Origin: an uncultured Eubacteriales bacterium
GTDB taxonomy: Bacteria; Bacillota; Clostridia; Oscillospirales; Acutalibacteraceae
DNA length: 10,275 nucleotides
Assembly (NCBI GenBank): GCA_900320415.1
Contig: ONSE01000073.1
Location: 1-10,275 of the forward strand
Direction: 5' to 3'
The position numbers and the translations under genes are program-made. This document shows positions 1 to 5,701 of the stretch, piece after piece; positions within the stretch are counted from its first letter, which is position 1; every line of letters starts with the position of its first letter. Below the pieces are notes generated by a model. That model saw only the letters and a program-made list of their open reading frames with translations, was not told the origin of the DNA and did no database searches.

Positions 1-1
1 C

Positions 2-700
2 GGTCAGAGACAGCGTGTTGCCATGGGTCGTGCTATCGTTCGTGATCCTAAGGTATTCCTTCTCGACGAGCCGCTCTCCAACCTCGATGCCAAGCTCCGT
101 GCGCAGATGCGTACCGAGATCTCCAAGCTCTATCAGAGACTCGGCACCACCTTTATTTATGTAACCCATGACCAGACAGAGGCTATGACCCTCGGTACCA
201 GAATCGTTGTTATGAAGGACGGTATCGTTCAGCAGGTTGATACTCCTCAGCACCTCTATGATCTGCCCTGCAATATGTTCGTAGCGGGCTTCATCGGATC
301 CCCCCAGATGAACTTCATCAACGCGACCGTTGCCAAGAGAGGCGGCGAGTACACCCTCGACTTCGACAAGTACCAGGTTCCCGTTCCCGCTGACAAGTGC
401 GCGGGCGGCAAGCTTGATCCCTATGTAGGCAAGGAAGTTATCTTTGGTATCCGTCCCGAGCACACTCACGACGAGCCCGAGGAGATCGCCAAGGCGAAGA
501 TGCTCTTCGACGCGAAGGTAGACGTAACCGAGCTCATGGGCGCTGAGATTTATCTCTATGTTACCATCGCAGGTCAGTCCATCACCGCGAGAGTTGCTCC
601 CACCTCCACCGCGAAGGTCGGCGACGACATCAAGGTTTGCTTCAGCCTCGATAAGCTCCACATCTTTGACAAGGACACCGAGCAGATCATCACCAACTGA
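2..700 (+). CDS. ABC transporter ATP-binding protein, UgpC/MsmK/MalK type, 5'-truncated by the window edge
   Basis: This is the cytoplasmic ATPase that powers a carbohydrate or glycerol-phosphate importer of the CUT1 type. The reading frame is already open at base 2, so 232 C-terminal residues are visible of a family that is usually about 365-375 long; Walker A and the start of the LSGGQ signature lie outside. What remains starts inside the signature (GQRQRVA), followed by Walker B (VFLLDEP, about residues 18-24), the D-loop SNLD and the H-loop histidine in YVTHDQTEAM (about residue 56). Next come the GFIGSPQMNF motif (about 96-105) and a C-terminal TOBE region with FGIRPEH (about 148-154), which are typical of the UgpC/MsmK/MalK group. 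Such ATPases often serve several sugar transporters; the substrate cannot be read from this fragment and no permease genes are in view. An internal ATG at 23 is not the true start. A terminator follows 22 bases after the stop. Confidence 0.95.
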   Translation, partial: GQRQRVAMGRAIVRDPKVFLLDEPLSNLDAKLRAQMRTEISKLYQRLGTTFIYVTHDQTEAMTLGTRIVVMKDGIVQQVDTPQHLYDLPCNMFVAGFIGSPQMNFINATVAKRGGEYTLDFDKYQVPVPADKCAGGKLDPYVGKEVIFGIRPEHTHDEPEEIAKAKMLFDAKVDVTELMGAEIYLYVTIAGQSITARVAPTSTAKVGDDIKVCFSLDKLHIFDKDTEQIITN

Positions 701-722
701 TTCGGTTCATATCGTGTTTTCC

Positions 723-751
723 GGCGGCAGGTTTTCCTGCCGCCTTTTTTT
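723..751 (+). terminator. Rho-independent terminator of the ABC ATPase gene
   Basis: A perfect 9-bp stem (723-731 with 736-744, GGCGGCAGG / CCTGCCGCC) closes a TTTT loop and is followed by seven T residues. It starts 22 bases after the ABC ATPase stop codon and separates that gene from the next transcription unit. Confidence 0.95.
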
Positions 752-762
752 GCTGCTAAAAT

Positions 763-791
763 TTGCATTTTTGAAAAGAATGTGATATAAT
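763..791 (+). promoter_or_regulatory. Sigma-A promoter with extended -10, just after the terminator
   Basis: TTGCAT (763-768), a 17-base spacer and TATAAT (786-791) preceded by TGA (783-785) make a near-consensus extended -10 promoter reading rightward. The predicted start is near 798, which would place the Pho-box-like repeat (810-842) inside the transcript and leave a leader of about 300 bases before the regulator gene at 1097. Confidence 0.7.
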
Positions 792-809
792 AGTAAAGCA
801 ATTTGAAGA

Positions 810-854
810 TTGTTACATTTCTGTCACATTTCTGTCACATTCATGGGGTAGAAT
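810..854 (+). promoter_or_regulatory. Pho-box-like triple repeat with -10 element
   Basis: Three 11-base units lie head to tail: TTGTTACATTT (810-820), CTGTCACATTT (821-831) and CTGTCACATTC (832-842). The last two share the exact 7-mer CTGTCAC separated by the 4-base AT-rich spacer ATTT, which is the layout of the PhoB box (CTGTCAT-N4-CTGTCAT). Read in another register the units also give TYACAT every 11 bases, like the TTAACA-type repeats bound by Gram-positive PhoP. Ten bases after the last 7-mer is TAGAAT (849-854), a 5/6 match to the -10 hexamer, at the spacing seen in PhoB-activated promoters that lack a -35. Control by phosphate limitation is inferred from the sequence pattern only. Confidence 0.6.
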
Positions 855-855
855 A

Positions 856-877
856 AGAGCATGAAGAGCTATGCTTT
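856..877 (+). other. Small hairpin at the predicted Pho-promoter transcript start
   Basis: Bases 856-862 pair with 871-877 (seven pairs including one G-U) around an 8-base loop. It sits at the expected 5' end of the transcript from the Pho-box promoter and could protect the long leader from decay. The function is a guess; only the pairing is seen. Confidence 0.3.
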
Positions 878-939
878 GGCGTTCTTGCACAGATAAATGT
901 ACGTTTCCTAAAAAATTCAAAGAAATTTGTTGCGAAAGG

Positions 940-968
940 TTGATTTTTTCTTCATTTTTGTGTAATAT
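940..968 (+). promoter_or_regulatory. Possible third promoter before the regulator gene
   Basis: TTGATT (940-945), a 17-base spacer and TAATAT (963-968) give two 4/6 matches to the sigma-A hexamers at ideal spacing in AT-rich DNA. The start would be near 975, right at the 5' edge of the candidate folded leader (978-1055). It is weaker than the two promoters upstream. Confidence 0.35.
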
Positions 969-977
969 GTATATAAG

Positions 978-1055
978 GGTATTGTAACTTTCACGCCTGT
1001 GCTACGGTTTCGTGTCAAGGAGAAAAATGACGCGGACTTGATCGTCCTCAATACC
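978..1055 (+). ncRNA. Candidate structured leader RNA (unassigned)
   Basis: GGTATTG (978-984) is perfectly complementary to CAATACC (1049-1055), closing a 78-base domain. Inside, CACGCC (992-997) can pair with GG (1006-1007) and CGTG (1011-1014) around a TTT bulge, and GGAC (1034-1037) pairs with GTCC (1044-1047) over a 6-base loop. The result is a plausible three-way junction ending 41 bases before the regulator start codon. The junction also contains a Shine-Dalgarno-like AAGGAG followed by a tiny open frame. I do not recognise it as any known riboswitch class, and chance pairing is not excluded. Confidence 0.35.
1027..1041 (+). CDS. Possible four-codon leader ORF (MTRT)
   Basis: ATG at 1027 follows AAGGAG (1017-1022) at a 4-base gap and runs only four codons (Met-Thr-Arg-Thr) to TGA at 1039-1041. 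The Shine-Dalgarno match is better than that of the regulator gene downstream. Translation here would disturb the candidate folded leader, so it could act as a regulatory minimal ORF. It is equally possible that the match is chance; no conservation evidence is available. Confidence 0.2.
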   Translation: MTRT

Positions 1056-1096
1056 GATTTACGATTAAATAATTATGGAGAAAGAGGTTATCGACT

Positions 1097-2182
1097 ATGT
1101 CTAACAGATTATTTCAGGGTATAGTACACCAGATGAAGGACGCCATTGACAGAACAATCGGCGTGATTGACGAGACTTCCGTTGTTATCGCCTGCTCTGA
1201 GCTGGGCAAAATCGGAGAGGTCAATGAAAATATCAATTCCGAGACACTCAGTTCCACCGCGCCTTTTGTGATTAACGGATATACATACAAGTCTTTCGGA
1301 AGCAGCGCGAAGTATGACTACGCGGTATTTGTGCAGGGTACGGATGAGTACGCCCAGAAGTACGCGCAGCTGCTCAGCGTTTCGTTTTCCAGCATCAAGC
1401 AGTACTACGATGAGAAGTATGACCGTTCCAACTTTATCAAGAACGTCATTCTCGATAATATTCTTCCCGGTGATATTTATCTCAAGGCGAGAGAGCTCCA
1501 CTTCAACAGTGAGGTTTCGCGCGTTTGCCTGCTGATCAAGATCATCTCCAAGACAGACGTCTCCGCCTATGATATCGTTCAGAACCTTTTCCCCGACAAG
1601 ACCAAGGATTTCGTCATTAACATCAATGAGGAGGAAATCGCTCTTGTCAAGGAGGTAAAACCCGATACCGAGAGCCGTGACCTCGAGAAGCTCGCAAGCT
1701 CCATCGCGGACACGCTTTCCAGCGAATTCTATACTCACAGCGTTGTCGGCATCGGCACCACCGTTACGGGCATCAAGGATCTCGCGCGTTCCTTCAAGGA
1801 GGCGCAGTCCGCTCTGGAGGTTGCCAAGGTGTTCGACACCGAGCGCACCATTGTCAGCTACGATAATCTCGGCATTGCACGACTGATCTATCAGCTGCCC
1901 ACTACCCTGTGCAAGATGTTCCTCAAGGAGGTATTCAAGCGCGGCTCCATTGAGAGTCTCGACCAGGAGACGCTGTTCACGATTCAGCGCTTCTTTGAGA
2001 ATAACCTCAACGTTTCAGAGACCTCCCGTAAGCTCTTTGTTCACCGCAACACACTGGTCTACAGACTGGAGAAAATCAAGAAGCTCACAGGTCTTGATCT
2101 GCGCGAATTTGAGGACGCGATCGTGTTCAAGGTAGCCTTGATGGTAAAGAAATATCTCAACGCCAGCCCTACCAAGTATTGA
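1097..2182 (+). CDS. CdaR/PucR-family transcriptional regulator
   Basis: A 361-residue DNA-binding regulator of the CdaR (sugar-diacid)/PucR family. The N-terminal part (about 1-100) begins with a segment resembling the diacid-recognition fold (IGVIDETSVVIACSELGKIG, about 21-40). The middle (about 135-250) looks like the degenerate GGDEF-like domain of CdaR proteins, ending in the characteristic GIGTTVTGIKDLARSFKEAQ (about 218-237). The C-terminus (about 295-352) carries the family helix-turn-helix, seen in the stretch NVSETSRKLFVHRNTLVYRL (305-324). The start has AAGAGG 9 bases upstream. The gene stands alone between two terminators and has a long promoter-rich leader with a Pho-box-like repeat, so its expression may respond to phosphate. 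Its ligand and targets are unknown; neighbouring genes are cell-wall and transport genes, not sugar-acid catabolism. Family assignment is firm, function is not. Confidence 0.9.
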   Translation: MSNRLFQGIVHQMKDAIDRTIGVIDETSVVIACSELGKIGEVNENINSETLSSTAPFVINGYTYKSFGSSAKYDYAVFVQGTDEYAQKYAQLLSVSFSSIKQYYDEKYDRSNFIKNVILDNILPGDIYLKARELHFNSEVSRVCLLIKIISKTDVSAYDIVQNLFPDKTKDFVININEEEIALVKEVKPDTESRDLEKLASSIADTLSSEFYTHSVVGIGTTVTGIKDLARSFKEAQSALEVAKVFDTERTIVSYDNLGIARLIYQLPTTLCKMFLKEVFKRGSIESLDQETLFTIQRFFENNLNVSETSRKLFVHRNTLVYRLEKIKKLTGLDLREFEDAIVFKVALMVKKYLNASPTKY

Positions 2183-2206
2183 TCTGACGGTTCGCTGTCG
2201 TTGATG

Positions 2207-2253
2207 CACCGCTCTGAGTGTCAGGATTCTGCGCTCAGAGCATTGGTGTTTTT
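2207..2253 (+). terminator. Probable terminator after the CdaR-like gene
   Basis: GCTCTGAG (2211-2218) pairs perfectly with CTCAGAGC (2234-2241). The stem extends outward through CACC/GGTG (2207-2210 with 2245-2248) across a 3-base bulge and inward through CAG/CTG. A short T run (2249-2253) follows. The T tract is modest, so some read-through into ftsE is possible. The remaining gap to ftsE (2254-2349) is AT-rich; I see no convincing promoter there beyond an isolated TATATT at 2298-2303. Confidence 0.65.
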
Positions 2254-2349
2254 AGGGGATTTGATGATTTTCCATGTATTTTAATTCGAATGTGGAATAT
2301 ATTACGTCAGTAACGCACAATCAACGACAAAACGATTAAGGGTGTTTCT

Positions 2350-3249
2350 ATGATTGAATTTCAGAATGTTTCAAAAACCTATCCCAACGGAACACACGCG
2401 CTGCAGAACGTCAGCCTTAGCATTGAGAAAGGCGAGTTTGTCTTTATTGTAGGCGCGTCGGGAGCGGGCAAGAGTACCTTCCTCAAGCTGATCATGCACG
2501 AGGAAACGCCCACCTCGGGAGAGATCATCATCAACGGCAACAAGCTCTCCAAGCTGCGCCGCCGGGATGTTCCCTACCTGCGCCGCCACATGGGAATCGT
2601 GTTCCAGGATTTCCGACTGATTGAAAAAATGACGGTGTTTGACAATGTCGCCTTCGCAATGCGCGCGGTAGGCGAGAGCACCGCCACCATCAAAAAGAGA
2701 GTTCCCTATGTCCTCAACCTCGTCGGCTTGAGCGACAAGATGAAAAATAAACCCAGCGAGCTTTCGGGAGGCGAGCAGCAGCGCGTTAGTCTCGCCAGAG
2801 CGCTGGTAAACAATCCCGAGATCATAGTTGCCGACGAACCGACGGGTAACGTAGATCCCGAGCTTTCACATGAGATTATCGAGCTTCTCAATGAAATTAA
2901 CGCGATGGGCACCACTGTTCTGGTGGTTACACACGAGCACGAGCTGGTGCGCGAGTTTCATCAGAGAGTTATCACCATAGACAAGGGCAAGGTCATCGGT
3001 GACACCCAGGGAGGTATCCGCGCGGGAATCGCCGAGGATTACGCGGAAGACAGCGACGACTACGGCATGGATTACGAAGAGTACGGCGAGGCGGCGGAAT
3101 TCACCGGTGATGAGGTCATCGAGAGTTACGAGGGTCTCGGCTACGACGATGACATGGACGGTGCCGGGGAAGGGGACAGCGAGATGTTTGAACCGCAGTA
3201 TCCCGACAACGTGATGGTTGTGCCGGATGATGATGACCGGCTCGGTTAA
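2350..3249 (+). CDS. ftsE: Cell division ATP-binding protein FtsE, with acidic C-terminal extension
   Basis: FtsE is the cytoplasmic ATPase of the FtsEX complex, which uses ATP binding and hydrolysis to switch on peptidoglycan hydrolases at the septum or sidewall. All ABC motifs are present: Walker A GASGAGKS (35-42), Q-loop Q86 in VFQDF, signature LSGGEQQRV (138-146), Walker B IIVADEP (158-164) and H-loop H195. The core ends near residue 222, the normal FtsE length, but the protein continues to 299. The extra tail of about 77 residues has 28 Asp/Glu, seven Tyr and only two Arg, with no predicted fold. The start has AAGGG 7 bases upstream. It is followed after 27 bases by ftsX and then an M23 peptidase, which fixes its role. 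The identity of the core is certain; the tail function is unknown. Confidence 0.95.
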   Translation: MIEFQNVSKTYPNGTHALQNVSLSIEKGEFVFIVGASGAGKSTFLKLIMHEETPTSGEIIINGNKLSKLRRRDVPYLRRHMGIVFQDFRLIEKMTVFDNVAFAMRAVGESTATIKKRVPYVLNLVGLSDKMKNKPSELSGGEQQRVSLARALVNNPEIIVADEPTGNVDPELSHEIIELLNEINAMGTTVLVVTHEHELVREFHQRVITIDKGKVIGDTQGGIRAGIAEDYAEDSDDYGMDYEEYGEAAEFTGDEVIESYEGLGYDDDMDGAGEGDSEMFEPQYPDNVMVVPDDDDRLG

Positions 3250-3276
3250 TCAAATTTAAAAGTAAAGGATAATGAT

Positions 3277-4182
3277 ATGAAAGGCTTTGGCTATCTTGTA
3301 AAAGAGGGCTTCAAGAATGTTTGGAGCAACCGTATTATGAGTATCGCGTCTGTCTGCGTGCTGATCAGCTGTCTGGTTCTCACGGGCGCGGCAACGCTGT
3401 TTTCGATGAACGTCTCCAAAATGGTGGAAGAGGTCGGAGAGAGCAACGAAACCATTGTGTACATCGTGGACGGTTACTCCCAGCTGGAAGCTATCTACGT
3501 AGGCAAGGAAATCGAGAAGGTTGACAATGTCGCTTCTGCGCAGTTCTATTCCAAGGAAGAGGCGTTCGAGCAGTACAGAGCAACGTTGGGCGACAGTCTG
3601 TTCGCGCGTATCGAGGACAGAAACCCTCTGCCCGATTCCTTTATCGTGGTCATGCACGACCTCTCCAAGTACGACGAGACCGTCGCGCAGATCCAGAAAA
3701 TTCCGGGTGTAGATCCTGATACGATTCTCAATCGTAAGGATTTCGCTGACAAGCTGACACGTATCAGTAATCTTGTCAATATTATTTCCATCGCGGTGGT
3801 TGCCGCGCTGCTGGTGATTTCGCTGTTCATTATCGCGAACACCATCCGCGCGACGATGTATTCACGCCGCTTTGAAATCAGCATCATGAAGTCGGTCGGC
3901 GCCACCAATTCCTTTGTGCGAATGCCGTTTTTGGTGGAGGGCATGGTCATCGGTCTGATTTCGGCGATTATCGCCACGGGTGTCCTCGTTCTGGTATATC
4001 AGGGCGTCGGCATGGTGGTCGAGAACGCGCAGTCGATGTTTGACTTCATCCCTATTCTCAGCGTATTGCCTTACGCGGCAGCCGCCTTCGCGGTGTTCGG
4101 CGTATTTGTCGGCTTCTGCGGCGGCTTCCTCTCCATCCGCAAGTATCTGAAAATGGAAGGTAATGAAATACTCGGATGGTAA
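3277..4182 (+). CDS. ftsX: Cell division membrane protein FtsX
   Basis: FtsX is the membrane partner of FtsE. It does not transport a solute but passes the ATPase conformational change to an extracellular hydrolase. The 301-residue protein has the typical layout: a short cytoplasmic start, TM1 (about 22-44), a large extracellular domain (about 45-166) that would contact the coiled coil of the hydrolase, TM2 (about 167-189), a cytoplasmic coupling loop with RRFEISIMKSVGAT (about 197-210), TM3 (about 217-241) and TM4 (about 265-287). The length matches Gram-positive FtsX. AAAGGA lies 7 bases before the start codon, 27 bases after ftsE. The next gene, encoding a secreted coiled-coil M23 peptidase, begins 28 bases after the stop and is the likely partner. 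Confidence 0.95.
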   Translation: MKGFGYLVKEGFKNVWSNRIMSIASVCVLISCLVLTGAATLFSMNVSKMVEEVGESNETIVYIVDGYSQLEAIYVGKEIEKVDNVASAQFYSKEEAFEQYRATLGDSLFARIEDRNPLPDSFIVVMHDLSKYDETVAQIQKIPGVDPDTILNRKDFADKLTRISNLVNIISIAVVAALLVISLFIIANTIRATMYSRRFEISIMKSVGATNSFVRMPFLVEGMVIGLISAIIATGVLVLVYQGVGMVVENAQSMFDFIPILSVLPYAAAAFAVFGVFVGFCGGFLSIRKYLKMEGNEILGW

Positions 4183-4210
4183 AAATCCCGAAAGGAGAAA
4201 AGTAACAGTT

Positions 4211-5584
4211 ATGAAAAGAGTAAAAATGATTCTTTGCGCGCTGCTGAGTGTTCTCATGATATCTGTTCCCGTCGCGGGTTCCGTTGTGACCGCCGGGGCT
4301 GAGGATGTTGATTCTCTCAGAAGCAGGCTGACTGAGTTAAAGCAGAAGGAAAGCGAGTACAAGGACATTCTCAATAAATCCGAAACCCAGATCGCGGACC
4401 AGGAAAAGTACAACGAAGCGCTTGTCAGCAAGATCAAGACTCTCAGTGAGAAAATTTCGCTGACACGTGAAGAGATCGCGCAGCTGAATGACAGTATCGA
4501 GGAGAATCAGAAGGCGATCAACCTCGGAAATGAAAGCATTGAGGAGCAGCTTACTGCGCTCTGCGAGCGTCTGAGAGCTATTTATATGGCGGGCAGCGCG
4601 AGCGACCTGGAGATCGTTCTCGGTGCGAAGGATTTTTCCGACCTGATCGACAAGATGAATCTGGTCAAGAATCTCTCGAAGTACGACCAGGAACTGATTG
4701 ACACCGTCAATGAGAAGCTCGCTGAGATTCAGGTCAGCAAGGACGCCCTGATCAAGGACAAGGAAGCGCTCACTCAGGATGAGGAGACGCTTGACGCGGA
4801 TCTGCAGGATCTCAACGGCACCCTGGAGGAAAACAAGGACAGGCTGATGAACCTCAAGATTACGCAGGACGACACCAAAAATATGCTGAGCAACCTCAGC
4901 GACAGCAAGTCCGAGCTGCAGGAGAACATCAAGAAGATTCTTGAGGAGCAGCAGCGAGAAGCGCAGGCGGCAATCAAGCGTCAGCAGGAAGAGGCGCAGA
5001 AGAAGCAGCAGGAGACTGCGTCGGGCGGCAGCACAACGCAAAAGACAGAGGAACCTGCCACAACTCCCGCCACAGAGCCTGAACCCGAGCCTGACTACGA
5101 TCCCGAACCCATCATTGAGCCGGATCCCGTATACGATCCCGATCCCGTTCCCTCCGGCGGTAACTACGTATGGCCTGCACCCGGTGTATACTACATCAGC
5201 TCCCCGTATCATGATACCGCGGACAGAGGCTACTACCACAGCGGTGTGGATATCGCGGGACCGATGGGCAGCACGATCGTTGCGGCCGACAGCGGTACGG
5301 TTGTCGCGACCTATTCCGGCTGCGTCCATAACTGGGGCAAGAGCGGCGACTGCGGCTGCGGCGGCAGCTACGGCAACTATGTCATGATCGACCACGAAAA
5401 CGGCAAGATGACGATTTACGGTCATCTCTCCAGCGTGGCAGTCGGCGCGGGTTCCGTTGTTTCCAAGGGCACCGTTATCGGCTACATGGGCTCCACTGGT
5501 CACTCTACCGGTCCGCATCTCCACTTCGAGTGCAGACTCAACGGCAGCACCTACGATCCCGATTATGAGATCCATTACAAATAA
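4211..5584 (+). CDS. Secreted coiled-coil M23 (LytM) peptidoglycan endopeptidase, EnvC/CwlO-like partner of FtsEX
   Basis: A 457-residue exported cell-wall hydrolase. A signal peptide (1-30, probable cleavage after VTAGA) leads to a long coiled coil (about 32-125 and 155-265) broken by a hinge with the AIYMAGSASDLEIVLGAKDF segment (123-142), as in EnvC, PcsB and CwlO-type FtsEX partners. A linker rich in Pro, Glu and Asp follows (about 271-317), then an M23 domain. The zinc ligands and catalytic histidines look complete: H343 and D347 (HSGVD), H405 (YGHLSS), H436 and H438 (HLHFE). Enzymatic activity is therefore likely, unlike E. coli EnvC, whose LytM domain only activates amidases. A Cys-rich insert (C371, C381, C383) lies inside the domain. 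The start at 4211 is chosen over an in-frame ATG at 4163, because the latter overlaps ftsX and would spoil the signal peptide; AAAGGAG lies 13 bases upstream, slightly far. A terminator follows. Confidence 0.92.
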   Translation: MKRVKMILCALLSVLMISVPVAGSVVTAGAEDVDSLRSRLTELKQKESEYKDILNKSETQIADQEKYNEALVSKIKTLSEKISLTREEIAQLNDSIEENQKAINLGNESIEEQLTALCERLRAIYMAGSASDLEIVLGAKDFSDLIDKMNLVKNLSKYDQELIDTVNEKLAEIQVSKDALIKDKEALTQDEETLDADLQDLNGTLEENKDRLMNLKITQDDTKNMLSNLSDSKSELQENIKKILEEQQREAQAAIKRQQEEAQKKQQETASGGSTTQKTEEPATTPATEPEPEPDYDPEPIIEPDPVYDPDPVPSGGNYVWPAPGVYYISSPYHDTADRGYYHSGVDIAGPMGSTIVAADSGTVVATYSGCVHNWGKSGDCGCGGSYGNYVMIDHENGKMTIYGHLSSVAVGAGSVVSKGTVIGYMGSTGHSTGPHLHFECRLNGSTYDPDYEIHYK

Positions 5585-5596
5585 TTAAACAGTTAA

Positions 5597-5621
5597 GGCA
5601 GGCTTTCAGGCCTGCCTTTTT
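5597..5621 (+). terminator. Terminator of the ftsEX-M23 operon
   Basis: GGCAGGC (5597-5603) pairs with GCCTGCC (5610-5616) over a 6-base loop, followed by five T residues (5617-5621); AA/TT extends the stem. It begins 12 bases after the M23 stop codon and ends the plus-strand operon. Confidence 0.93.
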
Positions 5622-5651
5622 GTGTGTCATCTTTTATATTATTATTACGAC

Positions 5652-5682
5652 AAACAAAAGGGACTGCCGTGTGACAGTCCCT
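5652..5682 (-). terminator. Terminator of the EF-G-like gene
   Basis: On the minus strand, AGGGACTG (5682-5675) pairs with CAGTCCCT (5666-5659) around an 8-base loop, then TTTTGTTTG follows. It lies 19 bases beyond the EF-G-like stop codon. With the plus-strand terminator 30 bases away it forms a back-to-back barrier between convergent units. Confidence 0.88.
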
Positions 5683-5701
5683 CGCATTTTTTATGAATGA
5701 A

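Noticed and set aside
810..842. Triple 11-base repeat as a CRISPR-like or microsatellite array
   Set aside because: The units are only 11 bases with no spacers and sit at exact promoter distance from a -10; a regulator binding site explains them better.
1075..1104. Nine-codon ORF (ATG at 1075) overlapping the regulator start
   Set aside because: It has no ribosome site of its own; the ATG is a by-product of the purine-rich site of the regulator.
1109..1738. 209-codon minus-strand ORF opposite the CdaR-like regulator
   Set aside because: It is a shadow of a well-supported regulator frame and has no start signal.
2254..2349. Possible ftsE promoter around TATATT (2298-2303)
   Set aside because: No acceptable -35 lies 16-18 bases upstream (TGTATT matches only 2/6), so I do not call it; the operon must start somewhere here or by read-through.
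4163..4210. In-frame upstream ATG giving a 16-residue longer M23 protein
   Set aside because: It would overlap the end of ftsX and place charged residues before the signal peptide; the AAAGGAG site at 4191-4197 supports the ATG at 4211.
4337..5575. 412-codon minus-strand ORF opposite the M23 peptidase gene
   Set aside because: It is a codon-bias shadow: the plus-strand frame has a signal peptide, coiled coil and complete M23 motifs, whereas the antisense translation is low-complexity Leu/Arg-rich with no family resemblance and no good ribosome site.
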